Below, in pieces: positions 1-15,159 of a stretch of DNA of 64,000 bases. The notes beneath the pieces were generated by a model, which had not been told where the DNA came from, ran no database searches, and was given only the letters and a program-made list of their open reading frames with translations. Position numbers and translations under genes: made by a program. Source of the DNA: Microplitis mediator (lineage: Eukaryota > Arthropoda > Insecta > Hymenoptera > Braconidae); the NCBI RefSeq assembly GCF_029852145.1, contig NC_079969.1:7626001-7690000 (forward strand), written 5' to 3'. Within the stretch, counting starts at the first letter, position 1. Each line of letters begins with the position of its first letter.

Positions 1-905
1 CGCGCACGCATATATGCATATATATAAACTTTATAGACAAGACATAAATATATACATATTTTATGATACCACACATCAGCGTTTGGATTTCGAGTGAAAT
101 TCGTAATTTTTTAAATTTCTCCAGAAATTTAAAATTAAATTTTGCTCCGAATTAATTGCATATGCATGATTATTTTAAATTAACTTCAATTAAAAGTAAT
201 CTTGAACCATAAGTACGAGAAATATAATTACATTAATTGAATAAGATTATTAATTCAATTAAATTTGTAGCAAAAAGAAGCCGTGGAGTGGAAAAATAAT
301 TAAAAATTTAATTTCTTGGAAAAAATATAGGGATTGTATAAAAAAAAACTTTGATGTTTAATATTGTGTGTGATTCATTATGTATATATTTATATATCAT
401 CGGATCGAAATTGTATACATATATATAGTTGATGTAGAATATGAATGAGTGAAAAGTGAATTGTATAAAAAATTTGACCTTGTGAATAATTATCAACAAT
501 CCAAGATATTAATTCCTTTTTTAAATATATATGAAGAATATATATGTATATATTCTTAAACTTAAGGAAGCGGAGACATGGTTCGCTTAGTTTCCTGCGC
601 AACAAAACTGATGTAGATATCTATGTACTTTATATGGATTCATATATATATATATATATATATAAAATTTATACATATATATATATAAATGCATAACCTT
701 ATTTTTAATAATTTATTCAGAATTCAAATTATATGAAAGTAATTAATAAAATTATCATAAATGCATTTTTTGAGGTATGTCCATTTTACCCCACATCGAA
801 ATAATAAAAAAAAATTTTTTTCTTCAAGAAAATATTTATTTAATAAAGGAAATGAATTTCTTTATACACACACACACATATGTATGTTGTATAGACGTTT
901 GTGTG
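1..905. other. AT-rich non-coding stretch
   Basis: Very AT-rich DNA with a short (AT)n run near 643-664 and other TATA/ATAT stretches. The only open frames are short and of low complexity, with no recognisable domain or splice context. I see no gene or RNA here. Confidence 0.6.
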
Positions 906-2857
906 ACATTTTCAGTTATATTTTATTACGCTTGTGTGACTTTAATACCTTTCTGTGACGTTACACAAAGGTTTTTATATTATACATTACGCTTGTGTGA
1001 CGGTCACATAAGGGTATAGTGCACAAAATATTATTTACTATCATTTATACCTTGCTGTGACACACGTTACTGATAGTCAAACCTTGTGAAGCAAAATTTC
1101 TAATGAACTTATGAATGTGAAATACCTTATTTTGATTCATTAGACTACGATAAATTAACAAATTTTTTCCAAAAGAGAAACAACTTTTTGAAGAACAGCT
1201 CCAAGGATTTTTAAGGCTTAAAGATCTAAATAAAATATTGCATTTATGATGTGTAAAGATTGATGATAGGAGATTGATAATATTCTTGGTCAACTGTTTG
1301 AAATTTGATAAGATTAATAAGAATCGAGATTGTACAAAATTTTAATAATTGTTCAATTGATCTGCGACGATTTCAGTTTATCTGCAGTACATTTTTCGCA
1401 GTTTGCGATAGAGGTAGAAAAAAAAACTAAAAGCCCTTTGAACTTGCGAATCAGTATCCAAACTTTCCAGAGAAAGCATTGATAATTTTGATCTCAACAC
1501 ATAAGAAAAATTATCTTGAGTCAAGAAAACATTTCGGAAGACAAACGTTTTCAGGAACCAAGTCAAGATTTTCTTGAGCCACGAGAATTTGTCTTGGTTA
1601 AAAAAAATTCGTCGTGGTCGGAGAAGATTTCTATTTTATTTGAGAAAGTTTAGGTTTTCAAAAAAATTTTCTCGAATGAAGAATATTTACCTTCAGTCGA
1701 GAATTTTTTTTTCTGTGCATGAGCTGGAGAAAAGTATCAATTTATACTTCATAATAAAACTAGAGAACATAATCGATGTGTAAACAAATGATTTTCCAAT
1801 TTTTGTTTATGCTTATGCTTGATGAACTCAATATATTCAGACGGAAATCAGAAGAAGTGATTAAAATAGAGTCAAATAAATTTTCAGTTAGATCAGACGG
1901 TAAATTTGTTGAACCTTCGAAAAAAATGTGAAAGAGATTTTCAGTTATATTTTATTACGCTTGTGTGACTTTGATACCTTTCTGTGACGTTACACCCAGG
2001 TTTTTATATATACAGGTTTTTATATTATACATAACGCTTGTGTGACGGTCACAGAAAAGTAGAGTGTACAAAATATTATTAACTATCAATTGTACCTTAC
2101 TGTGACACACCTTATTGTTCGTTAAGCCTTGTGAAACAAAATCTTTAAAGACTTGATGAATGTGAAATAATTCATTTCGATTCATTAGACATCGAGAAAT
2201 TAATGAAAGTATTTGACAAGAGAAATATCTTGTTAAAGAATAGCTCTGAAAATTTTTAAAATCAAAGGATTAAAATAAAACATTGCATCCAGGGTTTTTT
2301 GTTCGTTGAAATATTGATAATTGTAGATGAATATTCTTGCTAAACTAATTAAAATTTGATAAGATTAATTTGAATTGAAAATGTAGGGAATTCGCGATGA
2401 GGGTAGAAAAGGAACCTAATAACACTTCGAACTTCCAAATCAGCATCTAAACTTTCTAGAGAAAACATTGATAATTTTGATCTCTATACAGAAAAAAAAA
2501 ATTATCTTGAGTCAAGAAAATATTTTGGAAGACAAACGTTTTCAGGAACCAAGTCAAGATTTTCTTAAGCCAAGAGAATTTGTCTTGGTTATTAAAAAAT
2601 ATTCGTCATAGTCGGAGAAGATTTCTACTTTATGTGAGGAAATTTAGGTTTTCAGAAAAATTTTCTTGAATCAAGAATATAATATTGACCTTCAGTGGAG
2701 AATTTTTAACTTCCTGCTAAGAAAATCGACGATTTTCGAAAAATTGAGAAGTTATTGTTTTTACCCCGATTTTCGAATGACGAGTTTTCATCAGATGTCG
2801 ACGTTTTGAGGTCCTAGGAAGCTATTCTGTCTATTTTCAGAATGATGTCCGTGTGTA

Positions 2858-2917
<60 letters not shown>

Positions 2918-4680
2918 CTCTTTGTAACTTTTTAACTAATGAATCGATTTTGATGGTTGAGGTGGCAATCGAAAGAGCTTGTTGGCCCTCAACTTTCTTG
3001 AAAATTTCAGATCATTAGATAAAGTAGACTCGAAAATATTGGCGAATTACGAAAAAAAAAAAAATTCTTTTTTTTAGTTTTTTAGTGATTTCTCAGAAAC
3101 GACTCGAACGATCGACTTCAAAATCTAATCAGCTCTAGAACTTTATAAGCCGCGTCGAATGCTACCTCAACCATCTTAATTGGTTAATTTGTTCGAGAGA
3201 AATCGTTGGCGAAAGAAATGATAAAAAACGGTTTTTTTTTATTATCTTTGAAGTGACTCATCCGATCAATTTCAAAATCTAATCAGCTCTAGAACTCAAT
3301 AAAACGCTCCGAATGCTACCTCAAACGTCACAATCGGTTCATTAGCTCAAAAGATATTGGCGCTGAAAAGTTAAAAAAATAACATAAAATGTTATTTTTT
3401 CCGGATAAATTAAAATATAATGTACTAAATGTTTTTTAAATCATACCCACTCTTTCTGTTTATAGTCCCTTTCGATTATCATTTAATGTCATCTAACTTG
3501 TTCTTTAGTTTAAAACATATTATCAGCAAAAAATTGAGAAAATCCAGTTTTTAATGTTTTTCTCGGATATTTCATATATAATTGCTCTGACCTAAGTCAA
3601 AACTCACTCAAATCTTGATTTGGATCACTGACATTGATTTCTGCCTCGATACATTTATTTCATTGAACATAATCGAGAATTAAAATTTAAAAACCGCTTC
3701 TTCATTAACAATTTTCGATTCTTAACTTGTCAAACTTTAGCAAAAAACGCAACTTGGTAGAGCTTGAAAAGCTCATAAAAAATAATCGCAGGTAATAGCA
3801 TTCTCGATCTAGAAGAGCTCGAAAATATATTCAGAGTAATGTTTTCCAGCTCCTTGAGCTCAAAAACAGCGGGAAGTTTTGGAGCTGGCCCGCAGGGTCA
3901 ACCGACGCCCAGATTTTTTTTTCTGCGTATGAGCTGGAGAAAAGTATCGATTTATACTTCATTATAAAAATTAGAGAACATAATCGATGTGTAAACAAAT
4001 GATTTTACAATTTATGTTTATGATTATGCTTGATGAACTCAATATATTCAGACGGAAATCAGAAGAAGTGATTAAAATAGAGTCAAATAAATTTTCAGTT
4101 AGATCAGACGGTAAATTTGTTGAACCTTCGAAAAAAATGTGAAAGAGATTTTCAGTTATATTTTATTACGCTTGTGTGACTTTGATACCTTTCTGTGACG
4201 TTACACCCAGGTTTTGATATATACAGGTTTTTATATTATACATAACGCTTGTGTGACGGTCACAGAAAAGTAGAGTGTACAAAATATTATTAACTATCAA
4301 TTGTACCTTACTGTGACATACCTTATTGTTCGTTAAGCCTTGTGAAACAAAATCTTTAAAGACTTGATGAATGTGAAATAATTCATTTCGATTCATTAGA
4401 CATCGAGAAATTAATAAAATTATTTGACAAGAGAAATATCTTCATAAAGAACAGATTTGAAAATTTTTTAAATTAAAAGATTAAAATAAAACATTGAATC
4501 CATGGTTTTTTGTTCGTTGAACTAATTAAAATTTGATAAGATTAATCAGAATTGAAATTGTAGAGAATTTAAATTGTAGTTCAATTATTTTGCGACGATT
4601 TCAGTTTATCTGCAGTACATTTATCGGAATTTCTTTTAAGGTTGGGAAAAAAATTTTAAACTGGTTGAACTTACGAATCA
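906..4680. repeat. About 1 kb tandem repeat, three units, middle unit interrupted
   Basis: Unit 1 starts near 906, unit 2 near 1,936 and unit 3 near 4,148, each opening with the same TTTTCAGTTATATTTTATTA block followed by copies of CTTGTGTGAC and CTGTGAC. Units 1 and 2 are about 1,015-1,030 bp long once an inserted element (about 2,708-3,913) is removed from unit 2. Unit 3 fades out near 4,680. The nearly identical 76-codon open frames in units 2 and 3 are by-products of the repeat, not genes. The repeat family is not one I recognise. Confidence 0.8.
2708..3913. mobile_element. Helentron-like non-autonomous element (insertion in tandem repeat)
   Basis: The element opens with AACTTCCTGCTAAG and carries the inverse motif AGCGGGAAGTT at 3,868-3,878, about 35 bp before its far end. 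Inside are a (GT)n tract (about 2,858-2,915) and tandem repeats of about 150 bp that share CAAAATCTAATCAGCTCTAG (near 3,119 and 3,268). The boundaries are set by comparison with the uninterrupted repeat unit at 906-1,935, where the same place is only a T-run. Subterminal inverted repeats, a microsatellite, ~150 bp tandem repeats and insertion into a T-run are the layout described for Helentron-associated elements (HINE/DINE-1 type). The class is inferred; the insertion itself is seen directly. Confidence 0.65.
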
Positions 4681-4734
4681 AAACTTTCCACAGAAAATGT
4701 TAATAATTTCAATCTTTTTGAGCTCGAATAAAGT

Positions 4735-5400
4735 AATTAAGTAATTTCTGACAAAATCGTACTAATTTATTGCAGACGAATGTTTCATAGATTAGCGAGA
4801 GTTTTGATCGACAAGCTGGCAAATTTCTGAATAACAGAATGTGTCATTGCCTCATTAAACTAGAACTTACAGCTAAACTATTAAGTTTCCGAGCAATGTT
4901 ATTGAAAACTTTTGAATAGACAACATAATTTCTGACAAAATTGTACGAATTTATTTTAGAAGTATCGATCATAATTTAGCGACTATTCTGATTGTCAAGC
5001 TGGCGGATTTTCAAATAACTGAATGTTTCCTCGAATTTTCGTATTACCTCATTCAACTGAAAATTACAGGCACATTATCGGGTTCACGCGCAATATTATC
5101 GGAAATTTTTATACAGACGAAATAAATTCTGACAAAAATTGTACTAATTTAATGTAGACGTACCTCTCATAGTCTAGCGAGAAGTTTGATTGACAAGCTG
5201 GCAAATTTTTTTAAATAACTGAATTTTTCATTACCTCATAAGACTAAAAAGTACAGCTAAACTATTGAGTTTACAAGCAATGATATCAGAAACTTTTATA
5301 TAGACAATGAACTTTCTAAAAAAATAGAACTGATTTATTGTAGCGGTATCTATCATAGTTTAGCGAGAACTTTAATTGAAAAACGAGCAACTAATATATT
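4735..5400. repeat. Tandem repeat, period about 185-195 bp, about 3.5 copies
   Basis: The phrase TCTGACAAAA followed by a GTAC.AATTTA block recurs near 4,748, 4,931 and 5,127, with a worn copy near 5,303. Each unit also has a conserved TTTAGCGA-like and AAGCTGGC segment. No coding potential. It fills the gap between the ~1 kb repeat and the next Helentron-like fragment. Confidence 0.65.
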
Positions 5401-5470
5401 CTTTTCTACGTAAAGATGCTTTTCTATGTAAAGATGAGAATTTAACATGTGCGACTGGAGAAAGAATTGA

Positions 5471-5941
5471 AAAAAAATTTTTTTTTGTTTTTTTTTAAAT
5501 TTCTCAAAAACGGCTAGATAAATCAATTTCAAAATTTGATCAGCTTTAGAACTTGATAAAACACGTCGATTGCTGCCTCAATCGTCTTAATCGGTCCATT
5601 CGTTTACGAGATATCGTTGATTAAAAAAATAGTGAAAAACGTTTTTATTCGGATATCTACATAAAAATTGAATCATTCGATTTCAAAATCTAATCAGCTC
5701 TAGAACTTAATAAAACGCGTCGATTGCCGCCTCAACCATCAAAATCAATTAATTCGTTCGCGAGATATCGTGGGAGAAAGAAATGCTAAAAAATGTTTTT
5801 TTAGAAAACAATGGCATACAAAAGTATTTTCGAGCTCTAAGAGTTCGAAAATATATTCACAATAATGTTTTCGAGTTCAAGGAGCTTGAAAACAGCGGGA
5901 AGTTTTAGGGCTGGCCCGCAGGGTTATCCGATAGACCGATT
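5471..5941. mobile_element. Truncated Helentron-like element, 3'-type end only
   Basis: Contains two copies of the ~150 bp internal repeat (AATCAGCTCTAGAAC-type) and the terminal block AGCGGGAAGTTTTAGGGCTGG followed by GGTTATCCGAT, matching the right ends of the copies at 2,708-3,913 and 8,056-9,727. The opposite end with AACTTCCCGCTAAG is missing, so this is a partial copy. Confidence 0.6.
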
Positions 5942-6960
5942 TTTTTTTCTTTAATTACTGTGAAAAAAATTGTTAAAAATGATGATAAAAAATTATGGTG
6001 AAGTTTGAGCTCCTAATATTAATAAAAAGAGATGCCTCTTCATGATTTTTATATCATTTAAATGACTTAGGAAAAAAAATTTTAAGTTTGGAACTGTATA
6101 CCTCGGCCCTGGCTTATATATGTACAGATATATTTAGAATATAGTTTTGTAGGAAATTGAACGCTCTACAAAATGAGTCTCTTATCATTTTTTGATAAAT
6201 CCATCTGTTCAAAAGTTATTGGAGCTCTAGGTCAAATTATCGTAAATTTCTAGACCTTTTTACATGTCCGGCGAAACTATTAGACTTATCACAAAACTTC
6301 AGAGGATCTTTTTTGTAGACAATTTCATCCCCTATAAATGATTTCCAGTCAAGTTTTTTCAAATTCCACATTGTTTCCTAGTTATTTCCATTTCAATATC
6401 GAGTTCTTGAGATCGACCCAAACACCATTTTTTTCAAGAGCTTTACATTAAAATAAAAATAACTAGAAAACAATGTAGATTTTCAAAATACTTTTCTGGC
6501 GACAATTTGTAAGAAATAAAATTGTCTACAAAAAAGGTCCCATAACATTTTACGATAAGTCTGACAGTTTCGCCGAAAAAGTTGAATAGTGGTAAAATTT
6601 GCTATGAATCAAACTTTGGCCTTGAATAACTTTTAAAAATTCAAATTTATCGAAAAATAATAATATACCTTTTTTGTAAAGCGTTCAATTTCCTTAAAAA
6701 AATGTTCTTCAATTTTACGGATGCTTTGATTTTCTAATGCGTGATAAAATTCCACTCAAAAAAAAAAATCCCATGTTAATCAAATAGGTAATAGACAATC
6801 GCGATTAGGCAACCATTCATATTAGTAATTAAGAGCTGTCATTTTAACAGGATCATTTTTCCGTAATTTTAATCAATATTTTCAGAGTATTTTAAAAAAA
6901 AAACTAGTCGATGTTTTTGATAGAGTCTAGTGTATAATTTCCCACTCCGTAATTGATTTT
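5942..6960. other. Non-coding stretch with degenerate foldback remnants
   Basis: Contains opposed copies of a motif like TTTTTTGTAGACAATTT and its reverse complement (around 6,130-6,700), typical of the AT-rich foldback elements elsewhere in this window. No credible coding exon or RNA gene seen. Confidence 0.45.
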
Positions 6961-6969
6961 TTTTCTCTT

Positions 6970-7990
6970 TAGGTTGTTACATTTATAACGTTAGTGATAG
7001 ATTTTTTAAGTATATAACTTTTTCTGCTGACATATATCCTGCCATTTCTAACTTATTTATCGTTTGAGGAATGTAATTTCCAACAATTGTCAAAAAAATC
7101 GAAGAAAAAAAAAAATTGAAACTTTTTTTTTGTGTTCTAAAATTTTTTTTTGACATTTTTTGGAAATTTTTTATTTTTTTTGTCATTTCTTTGCATTTTC
7201 CGAGTCACCAATGCAAAAATTTGAGAAAAGTCCAGAAAAAATAATTTTTTCACTTTGATTATGATTACAAAATTAAAGGAACAAAACTTGCTCCTTTAAT
7301 TGTTTAGCAAAACTTTGATCGATGATTCTCAAAAAACGGTTCGATAGATCAATTTCAAAATTTACAGGGGTCTTGGGGGTACATTAAGCTAAAAAAGTCC
7401 CTGGCAACATTATTTTTTTTTCGATATTTTTCGAGTAGCGGTTATTTTACTAAAAAACCAAAAAAAGTCATTTTTTTGTACTTACTTCTAATGGATGTTA
7501 AAAATAAAAAAAATTTTGTTTTTCAAAAAATGATGACAGGGTCTTGTAGGGAATTTATTCAAGTTTTCAACGCCGCCCTTTAACTTTCTGTGCAAACATT
7601 GGTACCTGAAATATCGATGATCAAAGCCAAAAGGATCATTTTCTGTTTGAAGGCTGATATCTCTGCGACAAAACGTCCTACGAGGTTAAACAAAAAACCA
7701 AATTGAAGCTGAATAAATTTGCTAAACAAGCTATGAATTTGTTTAGTGAAAAGAATTTTTCTGCGGTCCGTGGGCTCTTCGGAAAAAAACAAAAATAATT
7801 TAGAAATTTTTGTCTCGCGGTATTTCTCATCTTGGCGCAATAACCGGAGCTTTTAAAAAATTTTGAAAAAAATGCACCAAAACTAGAGATTTTAAGCTAC
7901 AAAATGATTTTTCTAAAATCTCGATACGATTATTTTTCACCAAGTTACAGCCTTCCAAAAATCACTAAAAAATTTATAAAATTTTTCTGC
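6970..7990. mobile_element. One-arm copy of the palindromic element family seen at 27,805-29,430
   Basis: From about 7,200 to 7,990 this DNA runs parallel to about 28,670-29,440. Both have a GAGT(C/A)A.CAA(T/C)GCAAAAA start, an AAAGGAACAAAACTT block, a block around ATATCGATGATCAAAGCC, and a TACGATTATTTTTCAC...TTACAGC end. Here I see only one long arm. Short open frames inside are not supported as genes. Confidence 0.55.
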
Positions 7991-8055
7991 TCCTTTAATT
8001 TTTTGCATTAGTGTATATAACAAATATATTGTTTATCGAAATTTTATATATTTTT

Positions 8056-9727
<1,672 letters not shown>

Positions 9728-10055
9728 TTTTTTATACATAATTTATATATATTTATATATTTTTTATGTATTTCTTTTTATATGAAAAATATATTTTTTC
9801 ATATTTTAACTTATATTTTTTTTATAAATTTTTTTCATGGGAGATATCTTTGTATATTATCTATGTGACGTACCGATCTGTGACTTATATATATAGTATA
9901 CATATAAGTCACACAAGGGACTATATAATAGTTAATTCGATATCCTGTCAAAAGTCCTGTCTAGAAACAAAAATCCTTGAAGGACGAAAAAATATGCAGT
10001 TTTGAGGATACATATAGCAAACAAAAACGGGGGGTCACACAAAGGTCTATTCAAC

Positions 10056-10341
<286 letters not shown>

Positions 10342-10344
<3 letters not shown>

Positions 10345-11015
10345 TTCAGAAATAATTGTAAGAAAGATTTCTGTGGTTGTGGCAGTAATATTAGAAGTAA
10401 ACTAAATGGCTTCTTAAAATAATATATATATGGATATATATTGTTCTGTTAACAAAATGATGCAATTGTTGAAATTGTAAAAAAAAAAAATATGTTACAT
10501 GTATCACAATTGTGCAAATTTAAATGTAAATACTTGACTATTTACGATTCTTTTGTTATTAAACTAGAGATAAAAAAGAGTTATGATAATAATGATGATG
10601 ATACTAATAATAATAATACTAAATATAAATACACGGGTAGTTGTCTTTATTATAATACCGCAATTGTTGAAAGTATATATGGCGAATGACATAATTATGA
10701 GATAGAGTATAAATGCAGTTATGTACATAATAAGATAGTAAAGAGACTGTAAAAAAATAATAATGTGCGAGTACCAAGATATGTTAACTTCATAATGAAT
10801 CATAAAAATGTTTACCGTAAAGTGATTTAAGCGGCTCTTTAATTTACATACAGCTTTTGTGGATTTTTTATTATTTTTCTTTTCGTTTGTTTGTTTGGAA
10901 TTTTAAATTATGGTAATTTTTACGTTGCAATATTTTTTTTAATATTACCATTAAAAAGTTGTAAATAATAATAATTGCAATAATATTTTTTTAAAAATTA
11001 TCAATTCTTATAATT
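10342..11015. other. AT-rich non-coding stretch
   Basis: Low-complexity AT-rich DNA with short trinucleotide runs (AAT/ATG type near 10,585-10,625). No splice-supported exon, RNA gene or clear repeat boundary. Confidence 0.5.
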
Positions 11016-11019
11016 TCGA

Positions 11020-11790
11020 TACATCGATTACTTCAAATGAATTTATTAATTGAAGCTTACATTAATCGATTCAAATTTCGACTTCAATGTATCGATTTTT
11101 AATTTCGAGTAATTGATTATTTTATTTAGATATCGATTAATTAATCAATCGAAATATCAATTTTTTCAATCGAGACATCGATCTTAAATCAAGACATCGA
11201 TTATTGAATCGAGATATTGATTAATTATACCGGGCATCAATTCATAACTGAGGCTATGAATTAATTAAACGATTCATCGATTTATAACTCGAAGTATCGA
11301 TTTTCGAATCGAGACACCAATAAATTTATCGAGACCGATTAATAAATCGGGGCATCGACTTATTATTCAAGATATCGATTAATAAATTGAACCATCGATT
11401 CATCTATCGAAATATCGATTGATTAATCAAGACACCAATGAATTTATCGAGACCGATTAATTATTCGGGGCATCGACTGATTACTTAAGCGATCGATTAA
11501 TAAATCGATTCATTAATCGAGACATCCATTTAATAATCATGAAATCGAAGTATTAATTAAGATATCGATTAATTATCCAGTGAATTGATTTAATAATCGA
11601 TGTATAATTTCGTGATTTTGGAAAGATCGATTTGAAATCTGACTAATCGATTAAAATGTAAAGTACTAACCTTCAATAAATCGATTAATCGACTTCCTGA
11701 TTCAAAATTTCAAATATCAAATATTACGAAATATCGATTTAAAATTCATAATATCAGTTTACGACCTTCGAGATTTCGATTTTCATACTC
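11020..11790. repeat. ATCGAT-rich degenerate repeat array 1
   Basis: Dozens of ATCGATT / AATCGA / GACATCGA words at roughly 15-30 bp spacing, with linkers such as TTAATTAATC. The array is degenerate, without one clean period. The core ATCGAT is self-complementary. No coding potential. A sister array lies at 12,905-13,700. Confidence 0.75.
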
Positions 11791-11799
11791 ATAAAAAAT

Positions 11800-12900
11800 C
11801 GAAAGTAATAAATTTTTTATAATGAACTATTATTAGATATTATCTAATTTTTTTACTGGTAAACAAATTGTTTACGTATTATTTTATATAAATTTTAACA
11901 TATTATCTATATATATATTTTATTATTCAACCTTGGATTTACTCCATAGCCATAACTTGGGTCATCTGTAAATTTACTACTACGTAACACATGCTAACGG
12001 CTATAGTACTACTGCCTGCTACCTGCTGAGGAACTTTAAATCTTTTATGGCAGGTAAAAAAAAAAACCTGAGAAAAATCTTAGGTTCTGTTCTTCTGTAA
12101 AGTTCATCTGTTCGCCAGACTTTTCGGCTCTTTTCGACTGTTCAATTTAAAACCATGGACACACAATATAATATAACCTGAGCATTTTTACACGTGGATA
12201 AAAAAAAAAAAAAGGATCTTAAGAAAAATATATAAAAAAATATATGAAAAGAAAACGATCTACCTGAAAAGCTGGTGGCTTTGTCACACGTCAGGTTTAT
12301 TTGAGAAAATCTCTTTGCGTAATTTTATAAGTTGAAAAATCAATATAACTGTTTTTCAAAATTTTTTTTGTAATATAAAATTTCTTTAACTAAAAGTTAA
12401 TAAACTTTTTTAATTTTTTAAAATTATAAATTACAATCGATGATTGAAGATACGACTTTTTTTTTCATTTTGCGGGTCGATTATATTGAAGACTTTATAT
12501 GGTCGTAAAGGCTGCTGTGCTAATATATAGTTGTATATATGTATATATATACAACTATATATATGCATGTACACATATATCTATATATATGTGTGTAGTA
12601 TATATGGGGGGATGTGTGGATATGAAAGACGGCAAAATGTAAGGCAGGTGCCGACGTACGCGTGCCACGGGCCAATAGTGAACGTTTATATTCAGTCAGC
12701 AGTCTCCTTGTGAATAAAACTCCTCTTAAAATATATATATATATGTGTGTGTGTGTGAGAATACACATGGAATTCATATGGATGAATTTTTACAGCTTGC
12801 ACTGAAGAATTTATACTTGTAATTATTACTTTTCTTTTTAAACTTTAAACTGTTATTATGTGTTTGGAAAATTATAAACAAAGTGTACAATTTTTTAGTT
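11800..12900. other. Spacer between the two ATCGAT arrays
   Basis: Contains a somewhat less AT-rich segment (about 11,930-12,150 and 12,610-12,720) between TA/TG-rich stretches. I find no open frame with domain similarity and no convincing splice pair. It could be untranslated or regulatory sequence of a gene outside the window, but nothing proves that. Confidence 0.35.
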
Positions 12901-12904
12901 ATAT

Positions 12905-13700
12905 TATGAAAAATCGATATATCGAAATTTCTTAATCGATTATTTGAAATTTTAATCGATTGATTGTAGATTTAATTTGAAGTACTGAAATTAAATAATC
13001 GGTATGTCGAAATTTAGTAATCGATTTATCAAAACCTACTACTTGATTTATTTAAGTATTAATCGATTTGTTGAAAATTAATTCGATGTATCGAAACTCA
13101 ACCGTCGAGATATCGAAGCTCAGAAATCGATGTATCGAACTTTAATAATGGATTTACCAAAATTCAGTGATGATGATCGATTTTTTGAACAATATGTATC
13201 GATTTACTAGATTTTTTTTTAAGTAATTGATATTTATTAATCGAAGTTTAGAAATCGATATATCGATGCCTAATTTTCGATATGTTTAAATACGAATCGA
13301 ATGATGATTTGATTATTAAATCGATTTATTGATTTAAAAGTCGATAAATCGGATCACAATCGATATAATAGTCGATCAATCGGATTAATAGTCGATCAAT
13401 CGGATTAATAATCGATCAATCGGATTAATAATCGATAAATTGATTTCTATGTCAATCAATCGGAGTAATAATTGATAAATCGATTTCAAAGGCGATAAAT
13501 TGAGTTAGTAATCGATGAATCGATAGAAAAATCAATACATTGGATTAATAATCGATAAATTGATAGAAAAGTCAATACATTGGATTAATAATCGATAAAT
13601 CGATCCCAACGCCATTAAATCGGAGTAATAATCGATAAATCGATAGAAAAATCAATACATGGATTAATAATCGATAAATCGATTTTAAAGTCGATGAATT
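12905..13700. repeat. ATCGAT-rich degenerate repeat array 2
   Basis: Repeats of the type TAATCGATAAATCGATT, becoming more regular toward the right (about 13,370-13,690), where GGATTAATAATCGATAAAT recurs every ~30-40 bp. Looks like a locally amplified relative of the array at 11,020-11,790. Confidence 0.75.
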
Positions 13701-14956
13701 ATTAATTAATTCTGTTTTTTTTTCGTATTTGGCATTTGAACAGTTTTTTAAAATTACTAAATTATTGTAATTTTAATTTCAAAAAAGTCTGGTGGCAGTC
13801 AATAATTAAATATTCAATGAGGATAATTTTTTAAGGACACGTGCCTTCTTTCATTGATACAGAAGACGGCAAAGAGAGAGGGAAATAATACGAAAGAAGA
13901 TAAAATAAAAAATTGGAAGGACAGTGTCATGAATAATAACATATATTGCACAAAGTATAGGATCAGGTTATAATTTTTGGGTGCGCACATATATATGTAT
14001 ATATATCGAGTGGTAGTGTCTTGTGTGTCGTATGTTGTTTCTGTATCTTTTTGACGATGGTCACTTGGTAACTTGGCAGCAGCTGTTACCGCTACACGTT
14101 TTTTACATATTTTATAATACGTATCCACGGTCATCGATCAGTGAGTGGAAAAGAGAGAGGAAGAAAGTAACAATGATCGAAACAGAGAATAGACAATGAG
14201 ATAAACAAAATAAAAAGAAAAAAGTTAACAGATAAATAATTTTGTTGTGGTCAAGATCAATTTTTTATTATTGCCAGTCATCGGTTTTAGTTCAATGGCC
14301 AAATGTCCTAAATTTTTCTATTGTTGAACTTTCGATTATATTTTAACATATTCTTATTGTTGCTTCCGTGATCTAGTTCAATGATTATGATTACCGAGGA
14401 ATTAAAAAACTAGAAAGTTTATAATCAATTTATTATATTCGTCTATTGTTAAATGAAATTTTTTTATTATTTTTCCTGTGCGGAAATTCAAATATATGCA
14501 AGAGAGAAAATTATTTGCAGATGGAAATCACTACTATTTGATCAAAAACAATATTTAGATAATTTGGAAAAAAAATTTATTCACGAAATTGAGACCCTAA
14601 CTTGTCCTTTTTGTTTTCTGGGCGACAGGAAACTTACATATATACATTTTTTTATGTAGAAAAACGTCTTATATAAGAAATTAATAAAGTTTTGTTATGA
14701 AAATTTCAAAAAATTCAAATTTTGGGGACAGATCTGAATTCTCAATTTTCTATTCACTTGCTGCTGGAAAATAACAATATTTATATTATTTTACCGAAAA
14801 GTTGTAATTTTCAATGAAAAATCAAATCCTATGAACTGAAAATTTAATTTTCGTCTTATAACTTCTGAAAAATTGAATTTTTTTTCAAAAATCACGGACA
14901 TAAAAATCTTCTGCTTCGAAAAATTTCCAAAGTCACCAAATTATTCGGTTTTGTAA
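13701..14956. other. Non-coding stretch
   Basis: A 106-codon minus-strand frame (13,814-14,134) passes through simple TATA sequence and lacks any domain or splice support, so I do not call it a gene. A 68-codon plus-strand frame near 14,453 is likewise unsupported. No RNA gene seen. Confidence 0.4.
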
Positions 14957-15155
14957 TGTACCTGAAGATCGGAACGTTTTTCACGAAAAGAAAATGAAAA
15001 AATCGAAATGAAAAGTAAAAAATCTACTGGATCTAGATTTCTGAAATGTTTCGTACGTCAGCCGAAAATTGCAGCCTACCCCATTTACTTCTTAAGTAAA
15101 ATTACATAAATTTTTTTCATTTTCGTTGCACGAAAAACGTTTCGACCTACAGGTT
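14957..15155. mobile_element. Short inverted-repeat element (MITE), family 'ACCTGAAGATCGG', copy 1
   Basis: The left end ACCTGAAGATCGGAACGTTT and right end AAACGTTTCGACCTACAGGT are imperfect reverse complements about 200 bp apart. Two more copies lie at 19,551-19,679 and 20,641-20,859, and a solo end near 42,062-42,106. All are non-coding, as expected for a MITE. Confidence 0.6.
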
Positions 15156-15159
15156 CATG

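Noticed and set aside
1955..4396. Two nearly identical 76-codon minus-strand open frames
   Set aside because: They lie in equivalent places of a ~1 kb tandem repeat, contain no domain, and differ as the repeat differs; they are repeat artefacts.
13814..14134. 106-codon minus-strand frame
   Set aside because: Passes through TATA simple sequence, no domain, no splice or promoter context.
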